Assembly (NCBI GenBank): GCA_965230965.1
Contig: OZ246401.1
Location: forward strand, 1-64,000
Length of the DNA: 64,000 bases
DNA from: OLB23 sp965230965
Lineage (GTDB): Bacteria > Patescibacteriota > Microgenomatia > UBA1406 > HO2-37-13b
Reading direction: 5' to 3'
Numbering within the stretch: position 1 is the stretch's first letter; every line of letters begins with the position of its first letter. The translations under genes were made by a program, and so were the position numbers. A model generated the notes under the pieces. That model saw only the letters and a program-made list of their open reading frames with translations. It did no database searches and was not told the DNA's origin. Positions 41,944 to 51,448 of this stretch are shown here, one piece after another.

Positions 41944-43037
41944 TCCTCAATTATATCAGCGATTGAGCTTGTGGCAGGCAAGATAAAATTCTTTGGAAGT
42001 TTTTCAAATGCATTTTCATATTCTTTTCGATGAGTGTGAATCCTATCAATTTTCCTTAACAAGACTTCACTCGATTCTATCTGATCGAATCCTTCTCCAA
42101 GGCCATTTTTTGTAAAGAAACGAGCTTGTAATCTTTGCTCATTACGACCAGACCATGGAAGAGGCACTAGTACCGCGGGTTTTTTTAACATGATTAACTC
42201 CCAAATAGTGTTTGCACCTGATCTACAGACTATTATTTCGCTCTGATTGTATGCCCATGCCATTTCTTCTGCCGATAGATTCTTATATACGTAATATTCG
42301 TCATCAGCTATTTTTGACAATCTTTCATAATCACCAAATTCTGATACATTGCCTACTTGATGAATAATAGTAAATTTCTTCACTAACTCACCGAGAATTT
42401 TTTCTATATGCATGTTTAATGAGTGAGAACCCAGACTACCACCCGTAATAAAAAGCAAAGGTTTTTTTAACGGTTTGTTAATAACTGGACGACCTTTTTG
42501 TAATAATTTTTTCCTAATCAAATTACCAGTATGAATAGTTTTGTGGGAACCAAAATACGATGCTGTCTCAGCAAATGAAACAAAAACTTTGTCGGCAATC
42601 GTTCCAATAATTCTGTTCGAAATACCGGGTGCGATAGTTTGTTCATGCGTAAAGACGGTAATACCCAAAAGCCAGCCAACAATTGTGATAGGAAGTGCCA
42701 AATAGCCACCAAAAGAAATAATAATATGTGGCTTAACTTTGTTTAAAATAAACAAACTGGAAATAAATCCATAGAAAAACGCCACGGTGTCATACAATGT
42801 GTGAATGCCGACATTGCGAGACAATCGACCAGTCGTAAGATGATAAAAAGGGATGCCCATACGCGTAATTTCTGTATATTCAAATGAGATATCTTTCTTC
42901 GATCTGTCAGTATATTTTCTTCCAGTAAAATACAGTTTTTTAAAACCTCTTTTCTGAAGCTCTTCAATCAATGCGTATGCAGGCGTAACATGTCCACCCG
43001 TTATCAATATGTGCGTCGAAGTAGTGCTTTGTGTCAT
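41931..43037 (-). CDS. murG: lipid II synthase MurG
   Basis: 368-residue GT28 enzyme that adds GlcNAc to lipid I on the inner membrane face. The N-terminal loop reads LITGGHVTPAYALIEEL, lacking part of the usual GGTGGH glycine cluster. ISFGGYLALPITI, THEQTIAPGISNR and the donor-binding FITGGSLGSHSLN and CRSGANTIWELIMLKKPAVLVPLP blocks are clear. It shares one base with ftsW upstream and overlaps ftsQ by 13 nt. Confidence 0.95.
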   Translation of the reverse strand: MTQSTTSTHILITGGHVTPAYALIEELQKRGFKKLYFTGRKYTDRSKKDISFEYTEITRMGIPFYHLTTGRLSRNVGIHTLYDTVAFFYGFISSLFILNKVKPHIIISFGGYLALPITIVGWLLGITVFTHEQTIAPGISNRIIGTIADKVFVSFAETASYFGSHKTIHTGNLIRKKLLQKGRPVINKPLKKPLLFITGGSLGSHSLNMHIEKILGELVKKFTIIHQVGNVSEFGDYERLSKIADDEYYVYKNLSAEEMAWAYNQSEIIVCRSGANTIWELIMLKKPAVLVPLPWSGRNEQRLQARFFTKNGLGEGFDQIESSEVLLRKIDRIHTHRKEYENAFEKLPKNFILPATSSIADIIEECIK

Positions 43038-44146
43038 TATCGTCGTGCGATGCTAATAACAATTCCCATCAATGAAAATAAAATTAACAAACTTGATCCA
43101 CCATATGAGATAAAAGGCAATGGTACACCGGTGAGGGGAAACAGACTTACCATAGCGCCTAGATTAATAATCATTTGCCATGCTAATAAACTCCATATTG
43201 CACCTGCGAGTAGTTTTCCAAAACGATCCTTGGCGTGCACGGCTACTTTAAATATATGATACAAAAGAAATGCATACAAGAGTATTAAAAGGAGAGAGCC
43301 AATAAAACCAATTTCCTCTCCAATAATGGCAAAAATAGAATCTGTATGTGCCTCAGGTAAATATTGATATTTTTGTCGAGAACTTGAAAGGCCTCTTCCA
43401 ATTAATCCGCCAGATGCTAATGAAATAGAAATTTGTCGAATATGGTAACCGATACCTCCAGGATCAACATCGGGATTAAGATAAGCGGTTAGGCGCTTTA
43501 GGCGATATGATGAAGTAAAGATTAAGAGAAGTCCGGCTACAAGCGCGAACGGACTAAATAGAAAAAGCTGCATCAAGTTTTCTCCAGAAAAAAAGTAAAT
43601 GGAAATAAACAGAAGAAAAATAATAATAGAAGTTCCCAAGTCTGGCTGAACCATAATAAGACCAATAATAAAGCTTAATAAGAGTAAAAAGGAAATAAAT
43701 CTTTGCCGTTCTTTATATAAAAACCACGATGATAAGTATAAAATGATTGAAAATTTTGCAACCTCAGAAGGCTGAAAACCCACAGGCCCAAGATTAATCC
43801 AGCGTCTCGCTCCACCAACATTAACACCAACACCAGGAATTAAAACAACAATAAGGAAAAAAATTGTGGCAAGTAAAAGTGGAAAGGACACATAATAAAG
43901 TTTGCGATAATCAAATAAGCTAAAAACCGCCATAACCCCAATGCCCAAAACAAACCACATAAGTTGCTGCTTAAAAAAGAAAAAACTATCACCAAACCCT
44001 CTAAAGGCATTAACCGATGATGCATCAAAAATAAAAAAGAGACCAATTGTTGTGAGAATAATAGGAATAGCTGCCAGCAATGTTATATTTGCCTTAAGGT
44101 TATGAGACACATGTTCTTTATGAGGACGTGATGTTCTTTTCCGCAT
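43037..44146 (-). CDS. ftsW: cell division SEDS protein FtsW
   Basis: 369 residues, about ten membrane helices. ARRWINLGPVGFQPSEVAKF, MVQPDLGTSIII, PEAHTDSIFAIIGEEIGF and VPLPFISYGGSSLL are SEDS landmarks. It is the septal glycan polymerase that works with the penicillin-binding protein at 56951. It overlaps murD by 29 nt. Confidence 0.95.
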   Translation of the reverse strand: MRKRTSRPHKEHVSHNLKANITLLAAIPIILTTIGLFFIFDASSVNAFRGFGDSFFFFKQQLMWFVLGIGVMAVFSLFDYRKLYYVSFPLLLATIFFLIVVLIPGVGVNVGGARRWINLGPVGFQPSEVAKFSIILYLSSWFLYKERQRFISFLLLLSFIIGLIMVQPDLGTSIIIFLLFISIYFFSGENLMQLFLFSPFALVAGLLLIFTSSYRLKRLTAYLNPDVDPGGIGYHIRQISISLASGGLIGRGLSSSRQKYQYLPEAHTDSIFAIIGEEIGFIGSLLLILLYAFLLYHIFKVAVHAKDRFGKLLAGAIWSLLAWQMIINLGAMVSLFPLTGVPLPFISYGGSSLLILFSLMGIVISIARR

Positions 44147-45353
44147 ATGTTTTTACTTCCTGAATAAACGCTTCTCCACGAGCTGGAAATCCTGAAAACA
44201 TTAAATAGCTTGGGGCTCCTGGCGACATAATACATACAGCATGTTTTGCAGTATGTTCGAAAGCATGTTGAACAGCCTTCATCATGGAGTCTGTGTAAAA
44301 AATTTCAGGCATGTAGCCAGCTTGCTCATCAAGAAGTTTCCTAATTTTTTCTTGAGTATCGGGGAAAAGAATAATATGTTGGATGTTCTGATTTTTTAAT
44401 TCATGCACAACAGACGAAAAATCAAACCCTCGATCTTGTCCACCAAGAATGATTGTCGCAATATTTTCTACGCTTTTTAAAGCATGAACAGTTGCTTGAG
44501 GATGATTAGCAGCAGAATCATCGATAAACAAAATATCATTAAAGACGCCAACATGCTGCAGTCTATGTGGAAGATTCTGAAAATCTGAAAATGTTTTTTG
44601 AAGTACGTCAGTATTAATATCGAGAATATTTCCAAGTGTCAAAAGTGCCTTCACCGAATCATCATTTATTGAAAGGTTATGTGAAACGCCACTACTATTT
44701 TCTACAAATGGAATTTTCTGCGCGGATGTAGAGGATAACAATTCATCCAGTTCAGGAAGGTTGGGATTATAAATAAGGAAATCTTTTTCAGAAGCCTGTT
44801 GGGCAATCATAAATTTAGCTTTTCTATATTCATCAAAGGATGCATGATTATGAAGCTCCTCGTAAATATTGAGAATTATTGAAATGTGAGGAGCATAAGC
44901 TATGTCTTCGAGCTGATAACTGGAGAGCTCCAAAACAACATAGGAGTCTGATGATTCATCATTAGTGAGGATGTCAAGCATAGGAACACCAATGTTTCCT
45001 GCGAGAAGGGCATTCTTACCTGCTTTTACAAGCATATTGTAGATTAATGTTGCTGTTGTACTCTTGCCTTTTGTTCCGGTAATACCGATTATTTTCTGCG
45101 TGGCATTGGCAAAAAAAATGTTGGTGGCTGTTGTATACGTGCCACGAATTTTATCAATCCGCACGCCAGGAGATTTAATAATAAGATCGTAATCAATCTG
45201 TTTATCTAAATAATCAGGATCCAATTTTTCGTCACCAATGCCAATTTCAACATCGGGACAAAATTTCTTTAAAAACTCATGTGTTGCCTTGCCTTCAATG
45301 CCATATCCAAGAAGATATATGCTTTTGTTTTTTTTCAATTCTTCAATTGTCAT
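44118..45353 (-). CDS. murD: MurD-like UDP-MurNAc-L-Ala:glutamate ligase (possibly the L-Glu type)
   Basis: 411 residues. N-terminal domain, ATP loop GITGTKGKSTTATLIYN near residue 92, ELSSYQLEDI near 145, and C-terminal domain with NLPHRLQHVG and ILGGQDRGFDF. MurD adds glutamate as the second residue of the stem peptide. The segment that in E. coli MurD reads NDSKATN and helps hold D-Glu is here DDSAANH. Together with the adjoining murL this suggests a ligase that uses L-Glu. It overlaps murL by 4 nt. Confidence 0.85.
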   Translation of the reverse strand: MTIEELKKNKSIYLLGYGIEGKATHEFLKKFCPDVEIGIGDEKLDPDYLDKQIDYDLIIKSPGVRIDKIRGTYTTATNIFFANATQKIIGITGTKGKSTTATLIYNMLVKAGKNALLAGNIGVPMLDILTNDESSDSYVVLELSSYQLEDIAYAPHISIILNIYEELHNHASFDEYRKAKFMIAQQASEKDFLIYNPNLPELDELLSSTSAQKIPFVENSSGVSHNLSINDDSVKALLTLGNILDINTDVLQKTFSDFQNLPHRLQHVGVFNDILFIDDSAANHPQATVHALKSVENIATIILGGQDRGFDFSSVVHELKNQNIQHIILFPDTQEKIRKLLDEQAGYMPEIFYTDSMMKAVQHAFEHTAKHAVCIMSPGAPSYLMFSGFPARGEAFIQEVKTYAEKNITSS

Positions 45354-46669
45354 AATTGTTTTAGAAATATGTCCGGAATTCTTGATCTGTCGCCTTCTGT
45401 GAAAACCTTCTCTTTCATTCTGTCAAAATCTAAATGTTGTGACAATATTTTCTCCTCAAACATGTGCATTGCAACGCTATCTATATATTCACCTTTATCA
45501 TACGCCATCTTCATGGCGACCATCATTTCTTCAGGTGTCCCAACACATTCAAAGGGCTTTATGTCAGTAAGTCCGAGCAGCTCATGTAATATTGGCAAAA
45601 GCTCGGACTTATCATATAGGTTGTCGCCAAAAATGCGCACCATGTCAGCCTTTGATAAAAAAGCAGATAATATTGCAAACACAAAGAGCGTTTTTGGCGA
45701 CGCATATTCCCAACGTTGCGACCCTCTTTCCTTTGCCAGCTTAAAGTTATGATTACTACTTGAGAAAACCTCAAAATATTGCGAATACTCAGAAAACTTC
45801 TCACCAACTTTAATCTCGTACCAAGGTCGCAGCATTGAAAAATATTCAACATTCTTTGCCACATATTTCTTTATGTATGTCCTTAAAAGATCTTCGGCTT
45901 CCTCTGACTTACTCCATTGGTGATTAATCTCATCACCCAAATATGACACATTCCCATAACTACTACTTCTCTCACTTGAAACAACAACATATTTGTAGCG
46001 ACCTAAAATAGCCATGAGCGTGCTTGCAAATGTGTAAAACGTCGTGATTGGAACATGACCGTTATATACACCGCCAGTTTTATTCAATGAAAGAAGTTTG
46101 GGATCAATAATTCGTTTTATCGCGTGAATTTCTTTACCCATCACTTTTGCTACTTCTAACTGAACTTCTTCGGGTCGCAAGCAAAATAGATCAAAAGGAA
46201 TATTACTATGTCTAACCATTTCAGCAGACACTATTGAATCCTTGCCTCCACCATGCAAAACCAAAGCTTTTTCCTCAAGATTAATTTCGTTCGCAGAATA
46301 TTCCTCTTGTTCATCAAAAGGAAAATTAATTAAGTCTCTATAATCGATTTGATTTTTGTAAAAAAATTCTCCAAGTCCTTTTGTATATATCGTATTCCAT
46401 ACTTCAGCCTGGTCTTTTGATAGTGAATATCCTTTTATTTCAATGCTTGGAGGACAAAAGACTTTATAATAACTTGTTCCTATAATAAGATGAAGTGCTT
46501 GAAGTGCGTGTTCTACTTCTTCGGTTTGTAGAAAATTGTCTGGTACGCTAGATATCTGCCATCGCTCAACGAATGGTATTCGTTCATCATCTTTAACAAT
46601 TTCATAGTAAAATCCCAGATCGCCAGTACTCCAGTCTGCTTCATAACGAGAAAAAACAAACGTATTCAT
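45350..46669 (-). CDS. murL: MurL-like UDP-MurNAc-L-Ala-L-Glu epimerase
   Basis: 439 residues. LVLHGGGKDSIVSAEMV near residue 137 is a PP-loop-like nucleotide-binding motif, and FYTFASTLMAILGRYKYVVVSSERSSSYGN near 205-235 and the SDLYD-like C-terminal part agree with the MurL family as I remember it from Xanthomonas. MurL uses ATP to invert the terminal L-Glu of the MurD2 product to D-Glu, replacing glutamate racemase. It directly precedes murD, with a 4-nt overlap. TATAAT 6 nt before the ATG makes it the likely first gene of the murL-murD-ftsW-murG-ftsQ-ftsA-ftsZ unit. Confidence 0.75.
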   Translation of the reverse strand: MNTFVFSRYEADWSTGDLGFYYEIVKDDERIPFVERWQISSVPDNFLQTEEVEHALQALHLIIGTSYYKVFCPPSIEIKGYSLSKDQAEVWNTIYTKGLGEFFYKNQIDYRDLINFPFDEQEEYSANEINLEEKALVLHGGGKDSIVSAEMVRHSNIPFDLFCLRPEEVQLEVAKVMGKEIHAIKRIIDPKLLSLNKTGGVYNGHVPITTFYTFASTLMAILGRYKYVVVSSERSSSYGNVSYLGDEINHQWSKSEEAEDLLRTYIKKYVAKNVEYFSMLRPWYEIKVGEKFSEYSQYFEVFSSSNHNFKLAKERGSQRWEYASPKTLFVFAILSAFLSKADMVRIFGDNLYDKSELLPILHELLGLTDIKPFECVGTPEEMMVAMKMAYDKGEYIDSVAMHMFEEKILSQHLDFDRMKEKVFTEGDRSRIPDIFLKQL

Positions 46670-46675
46670 GTGTAT

Positions 46676-46681
46676 ATTATA
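46676..46681 (-). promoter_or_regulatory. -10 box of murL, leaderless
   Basis: Perfect TATAAT on the minus strand in the 22-nt gap after mraY, 6 nt before the murL ATG. It would let the division genes be transcribed independently of the mraZ promoter. Confidence 0.55.
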
Positions 46682-46691
46682 CGGATATAGC

Positions 46692-47729
46692 TTATTTAAG
46701 GAAAGCTATCATCAAACCAAGCATAGCAAAGAGTATTGCCGCTAGCCACGCACGCATGACAATTTTCGGCTCCTCCCAACCCTTATATTGAAGCCATAAA
46801 TGAAGCGGGGCTGCTGGAAAAACCTTTTTACCTCGATATTTCTTAGATGCAAGCTGGATAAATGATGTTCCTATTTCTACAACAAACAAGCCACCAATAA
46901 TTGGCAAGGCAAACACCTTTCCAAGCAAAAGGCCAATAACAGCAAATGTTGCGCCAAATGCCAATGCTCCTGTATCACCCATAATGAGTCGAGCAGGATA
47001 TACATTAAAGTACAAGAATGCTACAAGGCCACCAATCCATACAGCAATGAATATAAGGAGCGGTGTGTCCAGAATTGAAAGTGATATTGCCCAGAAAGCA
47101 ACAAGTGCAATGAGGAGAACGCCTCCAGCTAGTCCATCAAGACCATCTGTAATATTGACTGCATTTGAAAAAGCAACTATACAAAATGCTGCGAATGGAA
47201 TATACCACCAGGATAAATGATATACGCCTAAATAAGGAATGTTAATGATGTTAATTTTAAGCTCGGCAAAAATCCAGTATGCAATAATTGTTGAGAGAAT
47301 TATTTCTATCAATAATTTATGTTTTAATGTTAGGCCAAAAAAGGCAGTCTCACGCCAGAAAAATATCTTTTTGAGATCGTCGTATAGTCCCAAAAACGAG
47401 AATGACAAAAACGTAAAGAGCAAAATCTTTATTTCAGAAACAATAGATTGGTAGTTTGAAACAATATTTCTACCCATTACAACCATGAATAAGGTAAACA
47501 TCGTAAAACACAATAATGTTGTAATAATAATGAGTATTCCTCCACCCACTGGCGTACCTGCCTTGTGCTTATGAAATGAATCAAAGATAGGAGTTTTCTT
47601 ATTAAAAGCATCGCGTGTTTCTTGAAAAGCTCGTTGAAATTTCAGCTTATAAAGCAAATCAATGAAAGGCACAAACAAGAGACTATTAATAAAAAAGGAG
47701 ATAAAAAAGCCAAGCAAGTAAAACGCCAT
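46692..47729 (-). CDS. mraY: phospho-MurNAc-pentapeptide transferase MraY
   Basis: 345 residues, about ten membrane helices. KHKAGTPVGGGILI near residue 52, LGLYDDLKK near 112 and NAVNITDGLDGLAGG near 188 carry the catalytic acidic residues; AFGATFAVIGLL follows. It makes lipid I from UDP-MurNAc-peptide and undecaprenyl phosphate. It follows the undecaprenol kinase gene by one base. Confidence 0.96.
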   Translation of the reverse strand: MAFYLLGFFISFFINSLLFVPFIDLLYKLKFQRAFQETRDAFNKKTPIFDSFHKHKAGTPVGGGILIIITTLLCFTMFTLFMVVMGRNIVSNYQSIVSEIKILLFTFLSFSFLGLYDDLKKIFFWRETAFFGLTLKHKLLIEIILSTIIAYWIFAELKINIINIPYLGVYHLSWWYIPFAAFCIVAFSNAVNITDGLDGLAGGVLLIALVAFWAISLSILDTPLLIFIAVWIGGLVAFLYFNVYPARLIMGDTGALAFGATFAVIGLLLGKVFALPIIGGLFVVEIGTSFIQLASKKYRGKKVFPAAPLHLWLQYKGWEEPKIVMRAWLAAILFAMLGLMIAFLK

Positions 47730-47730
47730 A

Positions 47731-48099
47731 TCAGCCCAAAAGCACCATGATTCTAGGTATAAAAATCATGCCTGCAATAATAACCGCGCCGACAGCAAAC
47801 GTCAACATTGCTGCGGCAGAAACATCTTTCGCTATTTTTATTTCTTCACGCCACTCTTTTGTAATAGCATCTGTTGTAGCTTCAAGACCTGTATTAAAAG
47901 TCTCAATAACAAGTCCCATGGTGATCATAAAAACAATAATAAGCCACTCGTAGAAAGTAATTTGCAGTGAGAATCCTAAAAACACTGCAATTGTTGAAAG
48001 CACGATGTGAATTCTGTAATTTGGTTGGGTTCGCATCGCCCAGAGAACACCGTCGTACGCATGTTTAAAAGAAATTGAATGTTTATGTATGTGGGCCAT
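47731..48099 (-). CDS. dgkA: undecaprenol/diacylglycerol kinase
   Basis: 122 residues with three membrane helices. GLVIETFNTGLEATTDAIT near residue 65 and IKIAKDVSAAAMLTFAVGA near 92 are the DgkA/UdpK signatures. In Gram-positive-like bacteria this family phosphorylates undecaprenol, supplying the carrier used by MraY next to it, which is the favoured role here. Confidence 0.92.
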   Translation of the reverse strand: MAHIHKHSISFKHAYDGVLWAMRTQPNYRIHIVLSTIAVFLGFSLQITFYEWLIIVFMITMGLVIETFNTGLEATTDAITKEWREEIKIAKDVSAAAMLTFAVGAVIIAGMIFIPRIMVLLG

Positions 48100-48103
48100 T
48101 GTT

Positions 48104-49081
48104 TTATTGTATAACGGATGTCAATACTTTTGCGAGCTTTTCAGGATCGTGACGTTGGAGGCTGCGTACGATAACATCAGACATCGATGTGGTGAATGTC
48201 TGATCAGCTACCAAATCTGAGCGCAAAACCTCAACATCGTGTTCAGTAAAATCATTCATGTCGTCAACGACTTCCTGCTCGCCATACTCTTTATAATACT
48301 CTGCCACATCTTTTGATATTTGTTTGTTATTTAAAATAACAACATCAATACTCTTTCCAAGATAGTGTTCTAAGTCGCGGATATGATCTGTAGCGCTGTA
48401 TTTTGGTGTTTGACCTCTTTTGGTCATGAGGTTTGCATTAAAAATAATTTTTGCTTTTGACAGAGCAAATGCTTCTTTAATACCACCAACCAATAAATTA
48501 GGAATGATACTTGTATAAAGATCGCCCGGGCCCATAATGATGTAATCTGAAGACGCAATTGCTTCTACAGCATTGGGATTTGATGATGCCTCTGGCTTTA
48601 GGAACGCTCTTTTAATACGCGACTCTTTGTGAAAAGCAGAATCTATTAGGTCTTCGGTCATCAACGTTTCTCCATCTTCATACTCTGCACACAAATGCAC
48701 TCGGTCAAAGGTAACTGGAATAACCTTGCCTTTAGTTTGAAGAATGTATGAAGCAGTATCAATAACTTCCTGATAGTGAGGTGCTGTAACCTGCTCAAGT
48801 GCAGTTAAAAAAATATTACCAAAGTTATGACCTTTAAAATCGCCGGTTTCGAATCGATACAAAAAAAGCTTGCGCCAAAGTTCCGAGGCTTCTGAGAGGG
48901 CGACTAAACATTGTCGCACATCGCCAGGCGGCAATACACCATATTGATCACGTAATTTTCCTGTACTTCCACCACTATCCATGCTGGTGACAACCGCCGA
49001 AAGATTATAATCATAATTCTTTAATCCTGAGAGAACAACAAAAGTGCCAGTTCCGCCTCCTATTACCGTAATATTCTTCAT
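48104..49081 (-). CDS. yvcK: YvcK/CofD-like protein
   Basis: 325 residues. ITVIGGGTGTFVVLSGLK at the N-terminus and VTSMDSGGSTGKLRDQYG near residue 32 are diagnostic, with GPGDLYTSIIPNLLV near 188. In Bacillus and mycobacteria YvcK binds UDP-sugars and helps balance carbon flow into peptidoglycan. Its place among mur genes supports this role. Confidence 0.93.
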   Translation of the reverse strand: MKNITVIGGGTGTFVVLSGLKNYDYNLSAVVTSMDSGGSTGKLRDQYGVLPPGDVRQCLVALSEASELWRKLFLYRFETGDFKGHNFGNIFLTALEQVTAPHYQEVIDTASYILQTKGKVIPVTFDRVHLCAEYEDGETLMTEDLIDSAFHKESRIKRAFLKPEASSNPNAVEAIASSDYIIMGPGDLYTSIIPNLLVGGIKEAFALSKAKIIFNANLMTKRGQTPKYSATDHIRDLEHYLGKSIDVVILNNKQISKDVAEYYKEYGEQEVVDDMNDFTEHDVEVLRSDLVADQTFTTSMSDVIVRSLQRHDPEKLAKVLTSVIQ

Positions 49082-49121
49082 AGACTATATATTTTACACT
49101 ATCACAACAATTAATTTCCAT

Positions 49122-50258
49122 TTAGGAAACAAAATAACCCTGAGCAAAAAATGCAAGCAATATACATTGCAAAACGATGAACATAGCAAAAAAGGCAAAC
49201 TGGATATTAGGTCTTGTTCGTACCAGGAGAAAATATGGCGACAAGGCAAAAAGTGCATATCGTGGCATCGATGATAACGTGCCGGTCATTGTGGGAAGAA
49301 GAAGATTTGCTAAAGAAAAAAACCCTATCCCAAGCTCAATAAAGCGTTTTTTCTTATAAGAGATATAACTGTGATATAAAGAGAGTAGAAAACAAAAGTT
49401 AAAAATGACAAATTCCACTCCAGCTATGAAGTATTGAAAATTAAACTGTGCCGTAATAAATATCTTCAAGTAACGATATATTACCTGTGGTAGAAGAACT
49501 ATTGAACTTGTACGCTGTGCCCCAAACGCCGATTGCACATGGGCAAAATACAACATATCGCCTGTTTTCTGGTAGAGAAACAACATATATATCGCCAGAC
49601 CGATAAATGGTGCATAAACAATTGGCTTTCTTAAAGCCCGCAGCCCTTCTTTATCGTAATAATACATAAAAAGAGGGAATACCAAAAAAATTCCCTGCAA
49701 TCTTGTGAGTGAAGCTGCTACTAAAGCAAAAAGGAGAAGTGTTTCATTTTTTTTGAGTATTGCCCAGAGACTCAACAAAATCGTAAAAAGGAAAAGAGAT
49801 TCTGAGTAAACTGCAGAAAAAAAGAATGCAGTTGGAAAAGCTAGAAATAGCAATATAAATGAAGCGGTGTGTTTGATATTAAACATTTTTTTTAATACTT
49901 CGTGCAAAAGGAAAAGATTTATTACGAATAGAATATTGCTTATTAGAAAACCAATGAAAAAAATATTTGAATTGTAGAAAAGATTAATTGTCTTTATGAG
50001 ATAAGGATACAGAGGAAAAAATGCACGATTAATGCCAACGTAGCCCTCTCGAGCGATATGAAGATAATGTTCACCGTCAAAATTAGCCAGGGATCCTATG
50101 AATGAGGGAAGTGCAGCTGCCTCAGGAATATTTTTATATGAGAATCTGCCTAAGAAAGGTATGAATAACTGAGCAAAATAGAGCACTACATAAAAGAATA
50201 AGAGCCGAATAAATGATAGAAGTACAACGACAACGGTATCTACATATCTCGAGAACAT
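49122..50258 (-). CDS. PIG-V-like membrane mannosyltransferase
   Basis: 378 residues, about nine membrane helices (GT-C fold). FDGEHYLHIAREGY near residue 60 carries the acidic catalytic residues of the PIG-V/GT76-like family, and AFPTAFFFSAVYSESLFLF near 137 also fits. It probably transfers a lipid-linked sugar on the outer face of the membrane to a glycan, lipid or protein. It overlaps the preceding nucleotidyltransferase gene by 19 nt. Confidence 0.8.
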   Translation of the reverse strand: MFSRYVDTVVVVLLSFIRLLFFYVVLYFAQLFIPFLGRFSYKNIPEAAALPSFIGSLANFDGEHYLHIAREGYVGINRAFFPLYPYLIKTINLFYNSNIFFIGFLISNILFVINLFLLHEVLKKMFNIKHTASFILLFLAFPTAFFFSAVYSESLFLFTILLSLWAILKKNETLLLFALVAASLTRLQGIFLVFPLFMYYYDKEGLRALRKPIVYAPFIGLAIYMLFLYQKTGDMLYFAHVQSAFGAQRTSSIVLLPQVIYRYLKIFITAQFNFQYFIAGVEFVIFNFCFLLSLYHSYISYKKKRFIELGIGFFSLANLLLPTMTGTLSSMPRYALFALSPYFLLVRTRPNIQFAFFAMFIVLQCILLAFFAQGYFVS

Positions 50259-51448
50259 ATGTCACCAGGTTGCACAAAAGAGTCGTTACTAAGCATTATG
50301 CCTGGCATTGTTGCAGAATTTACACCCAGTTGAACATTACGACCTGCAATAAGACCCAATTTTTGTCGCAGCGTGTTTATTTTTTCTCCTTTTACTCTAC
50401 AATGCACTTCCTTTTTATCAAATCTATAGTTTGCGGTCACTGATCCAGCAGCAAAATTTGCTCCACCCTCAATAACTGAATCTCCTATATATGCTCGATG
50501 AGTCCATACGTTATCACCCAAATATGAGCGTGTTAGTTCCGTATAACCTCCAATGACAGATTTCTCACCAACCATACTTTGGTTAATCAAAACATAATTG
50601 CCAACAATGGTATTTTTGCCAATGTAGCAAGGACCAACAATTTTTGAATATTCGTAAATTTTGACCCCATCATCTATATATACATCGCCAATAACTTTTG
50701 CGGTAGGATCAATCACAACATTGTTGCCGATGTGAGGTTTAATTTCTTTAAGAAAAAATGACATTGCATCAAGAATGTGCCAAGGGTATTTCAATGTTGC
50801 CCAATCGCTTTTGTAAACGACATTTTTAAAAGTCTTTCCTGAATCTATATAACTTGTAAGAGCAATCTCATATACATCGTCTTTTTTTGAAGAGGCTGAC
50901 TCAAGCATTTTAAGAAATGAATCTGCGTCTTTAATATAATCAACGACAAGCTTGTAGTAAGGTGATGGCATATCGTCTTGACCTGGCTTTTCAATGACAG
51001 CTTTAATACGACCTTCCTCAAGTTGTAGGTAACCTCCAGGAATATAATCTTTAACAGGAACGGAGACAAAAAGCCCATCAACATCGTTCTCGTTACGCTT
51101 ACTGAAAAGTTCTTCAAGTAGATGATCATTGTAAAGATCGTTACCATTTACAATCAGCACACTACCTTTGATAAGCGATTTCGCAGATAACACTGCAGCG
51201 GCTTGGCCATCACCTTCTTGAGTAATCAAATGAGCTTTGTGTTTTTTTGTGAATGATTCTATAACATCTTTTGTTTCTGCATTTGAAACTACTATAAGGT
51301 TATTTGTATATTTTCCGTAAAAATTCAGCTGATAGTCGATGAGCGCTTGCCCATTAAAAAGAAACAGGGTTTTGTGAGAAAGTGGCTTAAAACGAGTACT
51401 ACTACCACCAGCTAAAATTACAATTGTATTGATCATAGTATCTATCAT
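50240..51448 (-). CDS. GlmU-like sugar nucleotidyltransferase with left-handed beta helix
   Basis: 402 residues. The N-terminal nucleotidyltransferase domain starts IVILAGGSSTRFKPLSHKTL (the GlmU loop normally reads LAAGxGTRM). The C-terminal left-handed beta helix (about 225-395) has hexapeptide repeats and the block GSVTANYRFDKKEV, like the GlmU acetyltransferase region. It could be the UDP-GlcNAc pyrophosphorylase feeding murA, or another NDP-sugar enzyme serving the mannosyltransferase next to it. Its ATG overlaps the murA stop by 4 nt, which decides the start. Confidence 0.8.
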   Translation of the reverse strand: MIDTMINTIVILAGGSSTRFKPLSHKTLFLFNGQALIDYQLNFYGKYTNNLIVVSNAETKDVIESFTKKHKAHLITQEGDGQAAAVLSAKSLIKGSVLIVNGNDLYNDHLLEELFSKRNENDVDGLFVSVPVKDYIPGGYLQLEEGRIKAVIEKPGQDDMPSPYYKLVVDYIKDADSFLKMLESASSKKDDVYEIALTSYIDSGKTFKNVVYKSDWATLKYPWHILDAMSFFLKEIKPHIGNNVVIDPTAKVIGDVYIDDGVKIYEYSKIVGPCYIGKNTIVGNYVLINQSMVGEKSVIGGYTELTRSYLGDNVWTHRAYIGDSVIEGGANFAAGSVTANYRFDKKEVHCRVKGEKINTLRQKLGLIAGRNVQLGVNSATMPGIMLSNDSFVQPGDICSRDM

